A DNA stretch of 64,000 nt from Alkalilimnicola sp. S0819 (GTDB lineage: Bacteria; Pseudomonadota; Gammaproteobacteria; Nitrococcales; WHIW01). This document shows, piece by piece, positions 55,492 through 63,721 of this stretch. Under the pieces are notes generated by a model. That model saw only the letters and a list, made by a program, of their open reading frames with translations. It was not told the origin of the DNA and did no database searches. Every line of letters begins with the position of its first letter. Within the stretch, counting starts at the first letter, position 1. The translations under genes were made by a program, and so were the position numbers. The stretch spans positions 1 to 64,000 of the forward strand of contig NZ_WHIW01000001.1 of assembly GCF_009295635.1 (NCBI RefSeq). The letters run 5' to 3'.

Positions 55492-56460
55492 ATGAGCGTG
55501 CCCGCCCTGATCGGCGATATCGGTGGCACCAACTGCCGCCTTGCCCTGTATCGCCCCGGCGAGGGTATCGCCGGGCGATGGCGGGCGCGCCGAGCGGATT
55601 TTCCCGGTCTGGAAGCGGCCATCGCCCATTATCTGCGTGCCCTGCCCGCCGCCGAGCGCCCCCGGCGCGCCGCGCTGGCGGTGGCCGCCCCCATCGCCGG
55701 CGACGAAGTGCTGATGACCAACACCGGCTGGACCTTCTCGGTGCGGGGCATGCGTGCCGCCCTGGACCTGGACGAGCTGCGGGTGCTGAACGATTTCGCC
55801 GCCCTGGCCCTGGCCTTGCCGGTGCTTGCGCCCGCCGACCGCCTCGCCATTGGGCCCGAGCGCGTGCCCGGCCCCGGGCCGCTGGCCGTGCTGGGGCCCG
55901 GGACCGGGCTGGGCACGGCGCTCAGCGTGCCCGCCGCCGGGCACTGGGTGGCGGTGCCGGGCGAGGGGGGGCATGTCAGCCTGGCGGCGCTCAACCGCCG
56001 GGAAGCGGCGGTCATCGAGCGGCTGCGTCTGCGCTTCGATCATGTCTCCGCCGAGCGGCTGCTGTCCGGGCCGGGCCTGTTGCTGCTCTACCGCACCCTG
56101 GCCGAGGTCAGCCGTCGCGGCCCCCGGGCCGAGGACCCGGAGCAGGTCAGTCGGGGCGCGCTGGACGGCAGTGACGAACTGGCCGCCGATGCCCTGGACA
56201 TGTTCTTCAAGATGCTCGGTTCCACGGCGGGCAATCTGGCCCTGAGCGCCGGGGCCCGGGGCGGGGTGTATCTCGCCGGGGGCATCCTGCCGCCCCTGCG
56301 TGAAGCCCTGCAGCGCTCGGGCTTTCGCGAGCGTTTCATCGCCAAGGGGCGTTTCCGGGAGTACCTGGACCCGCTGCCCACCTGGCTCATTACCCACCCG
56401 CATCCGGCCGAGCTGGGGCTGGCCGCGCTGCTCGATGGCCTGGGCGAAGTCTCCCCGTAG
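55492..56460 (+). CDS. glk: Glucokinase
   Basis: A 322-residue bacterial glucokinase (Glk/ROK-independent type). Seen: ALIGDIGGTNCRLALY, AVAAPIAGDEVLMTNTGW, LNDFAALALALPVL, GPGTGLGTALSV, VAVPGEGGHVSLAAL and GVYLAGGILPPL. It phosphorylates glucose to glucose-6-phosphate. The ATG is six bases beyond the lon stop, close enough for co-transcription, though the two functions are unrelated. The end of the gene touches a GTAGGAGC-type repeat. Confidence 0.94.
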   Translation: MSVPALIGDIGGTNCRLALYRPGEGIAGRWRARRADFPGLEAAIAHYLRALPAAERPRRAALAVAAPIAGDEVLMTNTGWTFSVRGMRAALDLDELRVLNDFAALALALPVLAPADRLAIGPERVPGPGPLAVLGPGTGLGTALSVPAAGHWVAVPGEGGHVSLAALNRREAAVIERLRLRFDHVSAERLLSGPGLLLLYRTLAEVSRRGPRAEDPEQVSRGALDGSDELAADALDMFFKMLGSTAGNLALSAGARGGVYLAGGILPPLREALQRSGFRERFIAKGRFREYLDPLPTWLITHPHPAELGLAALLDGLGEVSP

Positions 56461-56482
56461 GAGCCGCTGCCAGGGGAGCGGC
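56457..56482. repeat. GTAGGAGC-type short hairpin after glk
   Basis: GTAGGAGCCGCT begins inside the glk stop region; GCCGCT (56463-56468) pairs with AGCGGC (56477-56482). The wording is that of the REP-like elements at 3851 and 11174. Confidence 0.4.
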
Positions 56483-56553
56483 GTGGAGACTTGTGGGGCG
56501 CGGCCCTGACCCTCACTACCTTTCTCAACCCTCGCCACTCAGGGAAACCGTGC

Positions 56554-57006
56554 ATGCCTGTGCGTATCCTGTTGGTACTATTTTCCCTCGTCCTGTCCCT
56601 GCTCAGCGCCTGCGCCACCCGCGAGCAGACCGGCACGGTCGTGGGCGCCGGGGCGGGTGCCGTCATCGGGGAGCAGGTCGGTGAGGGCACAGCCGGCACC
56701 CTGGTGGGCGCCATCGCCGGAGGACTGCTGGGGCGGCAGATCGGCCAGTGGATGGACGAGCGCGATCGCCAGGAGGTGGCACAGACCCTGGAATACCAGC
56801 CCAGTGGTGAAACGACCGCCTGGGTCAATCCGGACACCGGACGGGAGTTCCGGGTCACCCCCACCGAGACCTGGGTGGATGCCGAGCGGGATCGCCCCTG
56901 CCGGCGCTTCAGCATGGATATCGACGGCGAAGTGGAGAATGTCGACGGAACGGCCTGCCGGGTGGCGGATGGCCGCTGGGAGATCATGGAAAGCGAGCGC
57001 GATTGA
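56554..57006 (+). CDS. Glycine-zipper lipoprotein (RT0821/Lpp0805-like)
   Basis: A 150-residue protein with a lipoprotein signal peptide (MPVRILLVLFSLVLSLLSAC; Cys in the LSAC lipobox), then a glycine-zipper pair GTVVGAGAGAVIGEQVGEGTAGTLVGAIAGGLLGRQIG, typical of rickettsial 17-kDa-antigen-like surface proteins. The C-terminal 80 residues (YQPSGETTAWVNPDTGREFRVTPTETW) are a small beta domain with two cysteines. Likely in the outer membrane or periplasm; function unknown. The start follows AGGGAA. Confidence 0.85.
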   Translation: MPVRILLVLFSLVLSLLSACATREQTGTVVGAGAGAVIGEQVGEGTAGTLVGAIAGGLLGRQIGQWMDERDRQEVAQTLEYQPSGETTAWVNPDTGREFRVTPTETWVDAERDRPCRRFSMDIDGEVENVDGTACRVADGRWEIMESERD

Positions 57007-57151
57007 CGCAGCCGGTCCCGGGGTTGCCGGCCACGGCCGGCGAGGGCCTTGTCCGACCCCAGGTTTGCCCGACCGCAGATTGTCCGATCCAGGGAAGCCG
57101 TTGAAGACCTGGCCGCGGCAAAGCATCCTTGATGGACTGTCGTTGCTGTCG

Positions 57152-57478
57152 TTAATGCACAGCCGGCGGAATCTGCCGCTCCACGGCCTCGAAGGCCTCC
57201 CGCACCAGAGTCTCCAGGCGCAGCAAGGGGGTTTGCACGCGACACTTGTCGCCGATCAGGAGTCGTTTCTCGGGCAGGCCCACTTCCACCCGCACACGCA
57301 GCTCGTTGCCACTGTGCTCCCCCGGGCGGTGCGGGGCGTGCGGGCGCTCCAGCACCACCCGGCAGGACGTGGCGCTCTCGCAAAGCCGTGCCAGCCGCGC
57401 GGCGCGCTCGCGCACATAGCTTGCCACTTCCTCGGAATGGTTCAGCCCGTGAAAACTGATCTGTGGCTGCGGACCCAT
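57152..57478 (-). CDS. HPF/RaiA-family ribosome-associated protein
   Basis: A 108-residue protein, MGPQPQISFHGLNHSEEVASYVRERAARLARLCESATSCRVVLERP, matching the beta-alpha-beta-beta-beta-alpha fold of hibernation factors (I-S-F/I-x-G-x-x..., then A-R-L-x-R). The second half VRVEVGLPEKRLLIGDKC and LVREAFEAVERQI complete it. Such proteins bind the 30S subunit in stationary phase. It is not beside rpoN as canonical hpf is, so it may be a paralogue. A good GGAGG precedes the ATG at 57476-57478. Confidence 0.8.
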   Translation of the reverse strand: MGPQPQISFHGLNHSEEVASYVRERAARLARLCESATSCRVVLERPHAPHRPGEHSGNELRVRVEVGLPEKRLLIGDKCRVQTPLLRLETLVREAFEAVERQIPPAVH

Positions 57479-57617
57479 GCAAAGCCTCCGTGCGGATAGG
57501 CGTGTTTCTCCGGGATGGGTGCGCCGGCCAGGGACGACAAGCCCCGGGCGGCCTTCTAAACTGCTGCACCAGCCCCCGCCCTCCATGGCGCAGAGGGCGC
57601 CGATACGGAGAACAATA

Positions 57618-58679
57618 ATGCGGCGACTGGTGATCTGCTGTGACGGTACCTGGAACACCCCCGATCAGCGCGAGGACGATGCGCTCTGCCCCAGCAATGT
57701 GGTGAAACTGGCCCGCGCCGTGTGCCCGCAGGCGCCGGACGGCACCACCCAGAGCGTGTTCTACGACACCGGGGTCGGCACCGGCCCCTGGCTGGACAAG
57801 CTGACCGGGGGCGCCTTTGGCCATGGTCTGTCGCGCAACGTGCGCAAAGCCTATCGGTATCTGGTGCACAACTACGTACCGGGGGACCAGATCTGGCTGT
57901 TCGGTTTCAGCCGCGGCGCCTACACGGCACGCAGCACGGCGGGCCTCATCCGCAACTGCGGGCTGCTGCACAAGACCCGGGCCGATCGCATCGAGGAGGC
58001 CTATGCCATGTACCGCGACCCCGCGGTGCACCCGGATGACGAGACCGCCAGGCGCTTTCGCGCCCAGTACGCCCAGCAGGCCGAGATCCACTTTCTGGGG
58101 GTGTGGGATACCGTGGGTGCCTTGGGCATCCCCCTGCGCGGGCTCAATGCGCTCACCCGCCGGCGCTATGAGTTCCACGATGTGAAGCTCAGCCGCATCA
58201 TCCGCCACGCCTGCCAGGCGCTCGCCATCGACGAGCAACGCGGCGCCTTCCGCCCCGCGCTATGGCGCAACACGCCCGCACCGGGTCAGCGGGTGGAGCA
58301 GGTCTGGTTCCCCGGCGTGCACGCCAATATCGGCGGCGGCTACCGGGACAGCGGGCTGAGCAACCTCGCCCTGCACTGGATGGCCCGCAAGGCGGCCCAG
58401 GCCGGGCTGGCGCTGGACCAGGCGTGGCTGGACACCGCCTGCGTGCCGGACTGGGGCGGGGCGCTGCGGGAATCCCGCCGTGGCCTGTACCGCCTGTTGC
58501 AGCGGCACCCGCGACCCATCGGCGCGGCGGTGGGTGAGGCGGTACACCCCGGGGCCTTGCACCGCTACCGGGATGCGGTTCAGGCTTACGCGCCCGATAA
58601 TCTGCGACACTGGCTGGAGCGGCGCGACGGCGCGCCCAGCCCCGAAACCGCCCCCAGTCCCGAAACCGCCCGAGAGTAG
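57618..58679 (+). CDS. DUF2235 (Tle1-like) alpha/beta-hydrolase-domain protein
   Basis: A 353-residue protein starting MRRLVICCDGTWNTPDQ, with YDTGVGTG, the nucleophile elbow LFGFSRGAYTARS (G-F-S-R-G), an FLGVWDTVGALG block and VWFPGVHANIGGGY containing the expected His. DUF2235 includes the Tle1 phospholipase effectors of type VI secretion and many stand-alone enzymes; no VgrG or immunity gene is near, so a secretion role is not supported. The C-terminus repeats PSPETA twice. The start follows CGGAG. It is divergent from the HPF-like gene and precedes dinB by 16 bases. Confidence 0.85.
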   Translation: MRRLVICCDGTWNTPDQREDDALCPSNVVKLARAVCPQAPDGTTQSVFYDTGVGTGPWLDKLTGGAFGHGLSRNVRKAYRYLVHNYVPGDQIWLFGFSRGAYTARSTAGLIRNCGLLHKTRADRIEEAYAMYRDPAVHPDDETARRFRAQYAQQAEIHFLGVWDTVGALGIPLRGLNALTRRRYEFHDVKLSRIIRHACQALAIDEQRGAFRPALWRNTPAPGQRVEQVWFPGVHANIGGGYRDSGLSNLALHWMARKAAQAGLALDQAWLDTACVPDWGGALRESRRGLYRLLQRHPRPIGAAVGEAVHPGALHRYRDAVQAYAPDNLRHWLERRDGAPSPETAPSPETARE

Positions 58680-58695
58680 CTTTGCCACAGCGCCG

Positions 58696-59760
58696 ATGAG
58701 CCGCAAGATCATTCACCTGGATATGGACGCCTTCTTCGCGTCCGTGGAGCAACGGGATGATCCGCGGCTCAAGGGGCGGCCGGTGATCGTCGGCGGCGAC
58801 CCCCACGGGCGGGGTGTGGTGGCGGCGGCAAGCTACGAGGCCCGGCGTTTCGGCATCCACTCCGCCATGGCCGCCTCCCGGGCGCTGCGGCTTTGCCCGG
58901 ACGGGGTCTTCCTGCGGCCACGTTTCGAGGCCTATCGGGCCGAGTCCCGGCGCATCCAGGCCATCTTCCGCCGCTACACGCCGCTGGTGGAGCCCCTGTC
59001 CCTGGACGAGGCCTATCTGGATGTGAGCGAGTGCCGGGCCTGCCGGGGCTCCGCCACCCTGATCGCGCAACGGATCAAGGCGGAGATTCGCGAGCGCACA
59101 GGCCTGACCGCCTCGGCCGGGGTGTCCTACAACAAGTTCCTCGCCAAACTCGCCTCGGACATGGACAAGCCCGATGGGCTTTACCTGATTCGCCCCGGCG
59201 AGGGCGAGGCCTTCATGGCCGAACTGCCCGTGGGCCGTTTCCACGGCGTGGGCCAGGCCACCGAGGCGCGCATGCACGCCCTGGGCATCAAGACCGGGGC
59301 GGACCTGCGGGAATGGACGCCGGAAGCGCTGCAGGCGGCCTTCGGGTCCCGGGGGGCGTTCTTCCACGCCATTGCCCGTGGGGAAGACCCGCGGCCGGTG
59401 CGCCCGGTGCGGGTGCGCAAGTCCATCGGCAGCGAAACGACCTTTTCCCGAGACCTGGCCGACCCCGAGCAGATGCTGGCGGCGCTGCGCCCCCTGGCCG
59501 AGGAAGTGCTGGCGACGCTGGCCGCCAAGAAGCTCTGCGCCCAGACCCTGACCCTGAAGGTGAAATACCACGACTTCCGCCAGATCACCCGGGCCCACAC
59601 CGGGGTCAGACCGCTGGCGGGCGTGGAGCAGGTCATGGATCTGTTGCAGCGCCTGCTGGCGCGCACCGACGCGGACCGGGTGCCGGTGCGCCTGCTGGGG
59701 GTGACGGTATCCGGCCTGCAGCCGCTGGAAGAGGGGACGGGTCAGCTGACCCTGTTCTGA
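58696..59760 (+). CDS. dinB: DNA polymerase IV
   Basis: A 354-residue Y-family translesion polymerase. Catalytic residues lie in HLDMDAFFASVE (D9) and SLDEAYLDV (D104, E105), with the steric-gate FFASVE, the SAGVSYNKFLAKLASD segment and the HGVG helix-hairpin-helix (FHGVGQ). The C-terminus ends QLTLF, a beta-clamp-binding motif, so the full protein is present. No LexA box is evident upstream; the gene is only 16 bases from the DUF2235 stop and may be co-transcribed with it. Confidence 0.95.
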   Translation: MSRKIIHLDMDAFFASVEQRDDPRLKGRPVIVGGDPHGRGVVAAASYEARRFGIHSAMAASRALRLCPDGVFLRPRFEAYRAESRRIQAIFRRYTPLVEPLSLDEAYLDVSECRACRGSATLIAQRIKAEIRERTGLTASAGVSYNKFLAKLASDMDKPDGLYLIRPGEGEAFMAELPVGRFHGVGQATEARMHALGIKTGADLREWTPEALQAAFGSRGAFFHAIARGEDPRPVRPVRVRKSIGSETTFSRDLADPEQMLAALRPLAEEVLATLAAKKLCAQTLTLKVKYHDFRQITRAHTGVRPLAGVEQVMDLLQRLLARTDADRVPVRLLGVTVSGLQPLEEGTGQLTLF

Positions 59761-59905
59761 AGCGCGCCCCTCTCTTCACCTCCCCCGCAGGCGGCACCGA
59801 TCCGTGAATCTTTCCCGTCAACACCCTGTAAACAGCACCCATCGAAGGTGACGAAACGGGGGGAGTCATGGCCCTGAGCCGCTCCTGCACGGGGAGGAAC
59901 GGCTG

Positions 59906-60928
59906 TTACGGGGGCGTGGTGGCGACGGGACCGGTGATCTCCAACACCCGGGTGGCGGTATCGAAGTGCAGGCCGAGGACCTGCAGCGTTTCGTTGAACA
60001 GGGCGTAGTCGTAGGATCCGCCGGCGTAGGGGGCGTCCGGGTCGTCGGCGCAGTTGAAGGGCAGCGGCAGGTCCTTCAGGGAATCGGCGTTTTCCAGCAG
60101 CCATCCCCGGGCCAGTTCACGGCTGCGAGCGATCTGCTCCGGCGTCATGCCCGCGTTGTAGGGGTAGGCCTTGCCGGTGAGGCTCATGGTCTCGGGGTCG
60201 TGGCGGATGCCGTGCAGGGCGTCGATGCTTTCCTCGAGAATGTCCCACTTGTAAGCATGAATGTCGTTCGCCCCGAGTTCGGCATACTCGTAGAATTGGT
60301 TGCCAGTGAAGATGAACATGGCCATCAGGGCTCTTCGCTGCAGATACTTCGCGCCACGCCAGTGCCAGTACAGTATCTCGTCGGCGAGGAAGGACTTGGT
60401 GTGTACGTCGTGGCCTTCCAGATAGTCGTCCAGACACAGGCCCAGTTTCGTCATGGCGTCGGGGTCGCCGCTGGCGCCGGCCCTGCGGGCCCAGTCCACG
60501 GCCTCATCGGCGCTGAAGCCGGGGCCGCCGGCGCGGCAGAAGGCGCCGTAGGTGGTCTGGGCGGTCAGTACGCCCCGTTCCGCGTAGTGGCGCAGTGCCG
60601 TTGCGCCTTCTTCGTCCAGTGAGTTGCTGAGCACGTCGGACAGTGCCCGGCGCTCGTTCACCGGCAACTCGCAAAAGCGCACGTGTTCCGCCCGCAGATA
60701 CTCCGCGGGGAGAAAATCCTCGGGGCGCCAGCGGCGCATATCGGGCAGGCCCTGGCGGTAGTAGCGCTGCCAGGTGTAGGGCTCGCGCAGGGGGCGCTCT
60801 TTCGCCACGTACTCGTCCCAGCCCAGGGCGGTGTCCGGGCTGGCAGGCAGGTCGTCGTTCGCCGGGTTTTCACAGCCGAGGCCCAGGGCGAGCGCGGCCA
60901 GAAAGGTGCAGGCGAGGGGTAATCGCAT
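59906..60928 (-). CDS. Lipoprotein with Sel1-like repeats
   Basis: A 340-residue protein with a lipoprotein signal peptide (MRLPLACTFLAALALGLGC, Cys19). The middle contains repeats of the Sel1/TPR type: LTAQTTYGAFCRAGGPGFSADEAVDWARRAGASGDPDAMTKLGLCL. The rest (YWHWRGAKYLQRRALMAMFIFTGNQFYEYAELGAND) is helical and aromatic-rich. Sel1-like proteins are usually adaptors. Function is unknown. It is divergent from the unrecognised gene at 61027, with only 98 bases between starts. Confidence 0.75.
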   Translation of the reverse strand: MRLPLACTFLAALALGLGCENPANDDLPASPDTALGWDEYVAKERPLREPYTWQRYYRQGLPDMRRWRPEDFLPAEYLRAEHVRFCELPVNERRALSDVLSNSLDEEGATALRHYAERGVLTAQTTYGAFCRAGGPGFSADEAVDWARRAGASGDPDAMTKLGLCLDDYLEGHDVHTKSFLADEILYWHWRGAKYLQRRALMAMFIFTGNQFYEYAELGANDIHAYKWDILEESIDALHGIRHDPETMSLTGKAYPYNAGMTPEQIARSRELARGWLLENADSLKDLPLPFNCADDPDAPYAGGSYDYALFNETLQVLGLHFDTATRVLEITGPVATTPP

Positions 60929-61026
60929 GGTGGTGTTCGGTCCTTGAACATTGGTTTTTCCCGAGCGCTTCTTGTACCTTTCCGGGCGAGGGAACGCAAA
61001 TAATCAAATGCATAAGGAGTATGCAG

Positions 61027-62091
61027 ATGAACGCAGTAGTCGCGTCGGCGCCCGCCGACTGGGCGCTTCGTGGCGCCCGCATGGCGCTGTCCGCCAAGAT
61101 GGCGCAATGGGCCACCGATCTCAAAGACGCCGTCGATCACGCCGAAGCCCCGCACGTTTCCCGGGAATTCCCCGGTCTGGCCAATCTGGTGTATTTCAAT
61201 CTGGCCCTGGACGGGGCGGGCGCCTTCCTGCCGCGCACGGCCGGTGCGGTGATCGCCCGCTTCGCCGGCCCGCTGTGGCTGCTGAACGCCGCCTCCACCG
61301 CCTTCGAGAAAGGCTACAAGGCCCATGCGGAACGGGTGAATGACAAGCTCAGCACGCACTTTCGCAATGCGCGGGATGACTACAAGGATCGAATCAACTT
61401 CGCGGCGGATGATTTCTTCAACCCGGCCGGGCCGGGGCCGGCGATATGGCGCGAGTTGGCGGTGCTCACCCAATTGGCGGAGGCTAACGGGCGCCAGGAC
61501 ACGCTGAAGACCGAACAGGGCTCGACAGCGTACAAGGAGGGATACGCTGCGGATCTTGGCAAGAGAATCATCGATGCCGCGCGAATCCTCCCTCGCAACC
61601 GAGACTTGAGCCGCTGGGCCAAGGAAAGCTTCGGCGAGACCCTGAAGAAGATCCAACTGCTCTACCTGCACTCACCCTTGCATGAGCGGGGCCTCGCCGA
61701 CCTGAGCCGGCCGGCGGTGGGGGAGGTCTACGTGGTGGATGACCACGGCGTGCGGCGTTTCCCCACCCTGGGCGAGGCGGCCCGCATCTGCCTGCGGCGC
61801 AATTACGACTGGACCCTGCTGCAACGATGGCTGGGTGTGGACGAGTGCCTGCGCGCCGTGCCGGGGCAGCGCATCGCGACCAAAAAGGACTTCTTCATGC
61901 TGATACAGCGCGGCTGGCTGTTTCGGATCGACGTGGATGAGTACACGGCGCTGGTGAACGGCACGCCCTTGCGGGTATCGAATCTGGCCATCGTGCCGCT
62001 GGAGGGGGCGAGTCGGCGCCCGTTCGTCAATCTGCCGGCCACCCTGGACGCCCTGCGCCAGGGCTACCGAAGCGTCATGGCCCGCGGGTGA
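61027..62091 (+). CDS. Hypothetical protein, 354 residues, no recognised domain
   Basis: I do not recognise this protein. The first 130 residues (ADWALRGARMALSAKMAQWATDLKDAVDH, LDGAGAFLPRTAGAVIARF, GPLWLLNAASTAFEKGY) are alanine-rich helices with a weakly hydrophobic middle. The second half is mixed: RWAKESFGETLKKIQLLYL, DDHGVRRFPTLGEAARICLRRN and FFMLIQRGWLFRIDVDEYTALVNG. There is no signal peptide. The start is fixed by AAGGAG seven bases before the ATG at 61027. Codon choice in the middle (several AGA, CGA, ACA) differs from its neighbours, and the leader is AT-rich, which could mean recent acquisition. It is divergent from the Sel1-like lipoprotein. Confidence 0.8.
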   Translation: MNAVVASAPADWALRGARMALSAKMAQWATDLKDAVDHAEAPHVSREFPGLANLVYFNLALDGAGAFLPRTAGAVIARFAGPLWLLNAASTAFEKGYKAHAERVNDKLSTHFRNARDDYKDRINFAADDFFNPAGPGPAIWRELAVLTQLAEANGRQDTLKTEQGSTAYKEGYAADLGKRIIDAARILPRNRDLSRWAKESFGETLKKIQLLYLHSPLHERGLADLSRPAVGEVYVVDDHGVRRFPTLGEAARICLRRNYDWTLLQRWLGVDECLRAVPGQRIATKKDFFMLIQRGWLFRIDVDEYTALVNGTPLRVSNLAIVPLEGASRRPFVNLPATLDALRQGYRSVMARG

Positions 62092-62101
62092 GCCTGCGCG
62101 C

Positions 62102-63016
62102 TCAGACCGGGATCGCCCGGGTGTGATCGCCCGAGCAGGGGCTGAGCAGCGGCTCGGCCTCGGCGTTCTCCGCCGCCACCCAGACGCTCTGGTCCCCCTC
62201 CCAGCGACCGGCTTCCACCGCCTCGATGAACTCCGCCCAGATCCGCGTGCAGATCTCGGGCACTTCCAGGGTGAAGGCGTGGGCCACGTGGGGCAGCAGC
62301 ACCAGCCGTGCGCCGGCGATGTGTTGGCGCAGGATCTCGTGGCAGCTGCGCGGGGTGAGCGCATCGTGTTCGCCGTTGAGGATCAGGGTGGGGGCGGTGA
62401 TGCGGGCGAGTTCCGCGGTGAAGCCCTGGAAGCGGGCGATGGATTCCATCAGGTTCTGAATGGCGTAGAGCTGGTTGCCGGCGCTGCTCTGGCGGCGCAT
62501 CTCGGGGATGCGCTCGGCGTGGCGCTCCAGCCACTGGGCGCTGAAGTTGTAGCTGGTGAACAGCTCCACCAGGTACTCGAAGCCCACCCGCGCCATGCCC
62601 TGGTAGAGCGTCCCGCCGATGGCGCGCAGGCGCGCGTCCATCTCGCTGAAGGTGCTCATGGGGATCAGCCCGGCGCAGCGCTCAGGGTGTTCGATGGCAA
62701 ACTTCAGGGCGACGATGCCGCCGAAGGAAATGCCGGCCACGTAGGCCCGCTCCAGCCCCAGGTGATCCAGCAGGCTCTCCAGCACCGCCACATTGTCCTC
62801 GAACTCCAGCCCCAGCACGGGCTTGGCGGATTCCCCCTGGCCCAGCAGGTCGAAGCTGAGCAGCCGTATGCCGCGATCGGCCAAGGTCTGCTGGTAGGGC
62901 GCCCAGTGGCGGGTGGCCTGGGTCAGACCGTTGACCATCACCAGGGTGGGCGCATCGGGGGCGCCTTCACCGAGTTCGTAGTAGACGGGGTGACCCTGGT
63001 GCTTGAAGTAGGGCAT
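62102..63016 (-). CDS. Alpha/beta-fold hydrolase
   Basis: A 304-residue hydrolase. The oxyanion region is VMVNGLTQATRHWAPY, the nucleophile elbow GISFGG with S97, the acid LILNGEHDALTP and the His in LPHVAHAFTLEVP, as in haloperoxidase/esterase-type enzymes. A capping region of helices lies at about 130-200. The last 40 residues are an extra tail. Substrate is unknown; the gene ends 11 bases from the unrecognised protein and faces it. It is a single-gene unit, with no partner to hint at its role. Confidence 0.85.
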   Translation of the reverse strand: MPYFKHQGHPVYYELGEGAPDAPTLVMVNGLTQATRHWAPYQQTLADRGIRLLSFDLLGQGESAKPVLGLEFEDNVAVLESLLDHLGLERAYVAGISFGGIVALKFAIEHPERCAGLIPMSTFSEMDARLRAIGGTLYQGMARVGFEYLVELFTSYNFSAQWLERHAERIPEMRRQSSAGNQLYAIQNLMESIARFQGFTAELARITAPTLILNGEHDALTPRSCHEILRQHIAGARLVLLPHVAHAFTLEVPEICTRIWAEFIEAVEAGRWEGDQSVWVAAENAEAEPLLSPCSGDHTRAIPV

Positions 63017-63119
63017 GGGCGTGATGTTCTTCTTGTACCGGAAGTGCCTAGATTCTGGTCAGCCCGGGGTCGATTCGCAAGTCCGGGGTCATCCCCGGTG
63101 GCGCGCGCGGGGGGTGGGT

Positions 63120-63629
63120 TCAGGGAAAATTCGGCATGTGCGGCTCAGTGCCGCTGATGGTCGCTTCGGGGTGATGGGCGCGGATCAGCGCCTCCACCTC
63201 GTCCACCCGCCCGCGCTTGACGTCCACCAGCATCAATACCTGGCCAGCCTCCACCGCCTCTTCGAATTTCTTCAGCCGGCTGTTGGGGGTGGAGATGCCC
63301 ATCATGCTGGCCGCCCACGCGCCGAAGCCCGCTCCGGCGAGCGCCGCGCCCAGCACCGCGCCACCGCCCAGTACGATGCCCGCCGGCGGTACGGCCACCG
63401 CCACCAGCCCGGCTACGGCGCCGGTGGCGGCCCCGGCGGCGGCGCCCCGCTCCAGGGCCGGAATCAGGTCGCTCTTCTGGGCCATGGAGGCCTCGGGGAG
63501 GTCCTCCAGCGGCACATCACGCCGCGCGATCAGGTGGATGTGCTCCTCGGCCACGTGGTTTAGCAGCAGATCCCGCACGATGCGCCGGGTCGTGGATACA
63601 TCCGGGGCGAGGAAGTACAGGCGTCGCAT
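63120..63629 (-). CDS. DUF1269-like membrane protein
   Basis: A 169-residue protein. The N-terminal 45 residues (RRLYFLAPDVSTTRRIVRDLLLNHVAEEHIHLI) form a small cytosolic fold; then a long Gly/Ala-rich hydrophobic hairpin (GAAAGAATGAVAGLVAVAVPP, AGIVLGGGAVLGAALAGAG) crosses the membrane, followed by MMGISTPNSRLKKFEEAVEAGQVLMLVDV. This matches the DUF1269 group, whose role is unknown. Start at 63629 after AAAGGAG. Leftward, single gene. Confidence 0.75.
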   Translation of the reverse strand: MRRLYFLAPDVSTTRRIVRDLLLNHVAEEHIHLIARRDVPLEDLPEASMAQKSDLIPALERGAAAGAATGAVAGLVAVAVPPAGIVLGGGAVLGAALAGAGFGAWAASMMGISTPNSRLKKFEEAVEAGQVLMLVDVKRGRVDEVEALIRAHHPEATISGTEPHMPNFP

Positions 63630-63721
63630 GGGGCGTCTCCTTTCAGGGAGGAGTCATGAACGCGGAGATGGGGGTAAACGCAGCCATTTCCAGCACCGAC
63701 GGCGCCGGAAATGGCGCTGGC

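Noticed and set aside
53000-56500. Very long open frame on the minus strand antisense to lon and glk
   Set aside because: It is a by-product of high GC at third positions; its translation is low-complexity His/Gly/Gln/Ala-rich and the plus-strand genes are unmistakable.
57007-57151. Possible terminator between the convergent glycine-zipper and HPF-like genes
   Set aside because: A GCCGGCCACGGCCGGC palindrome is present but has too small a loop and no T-run; it looks like chance in GC-rich DNA.
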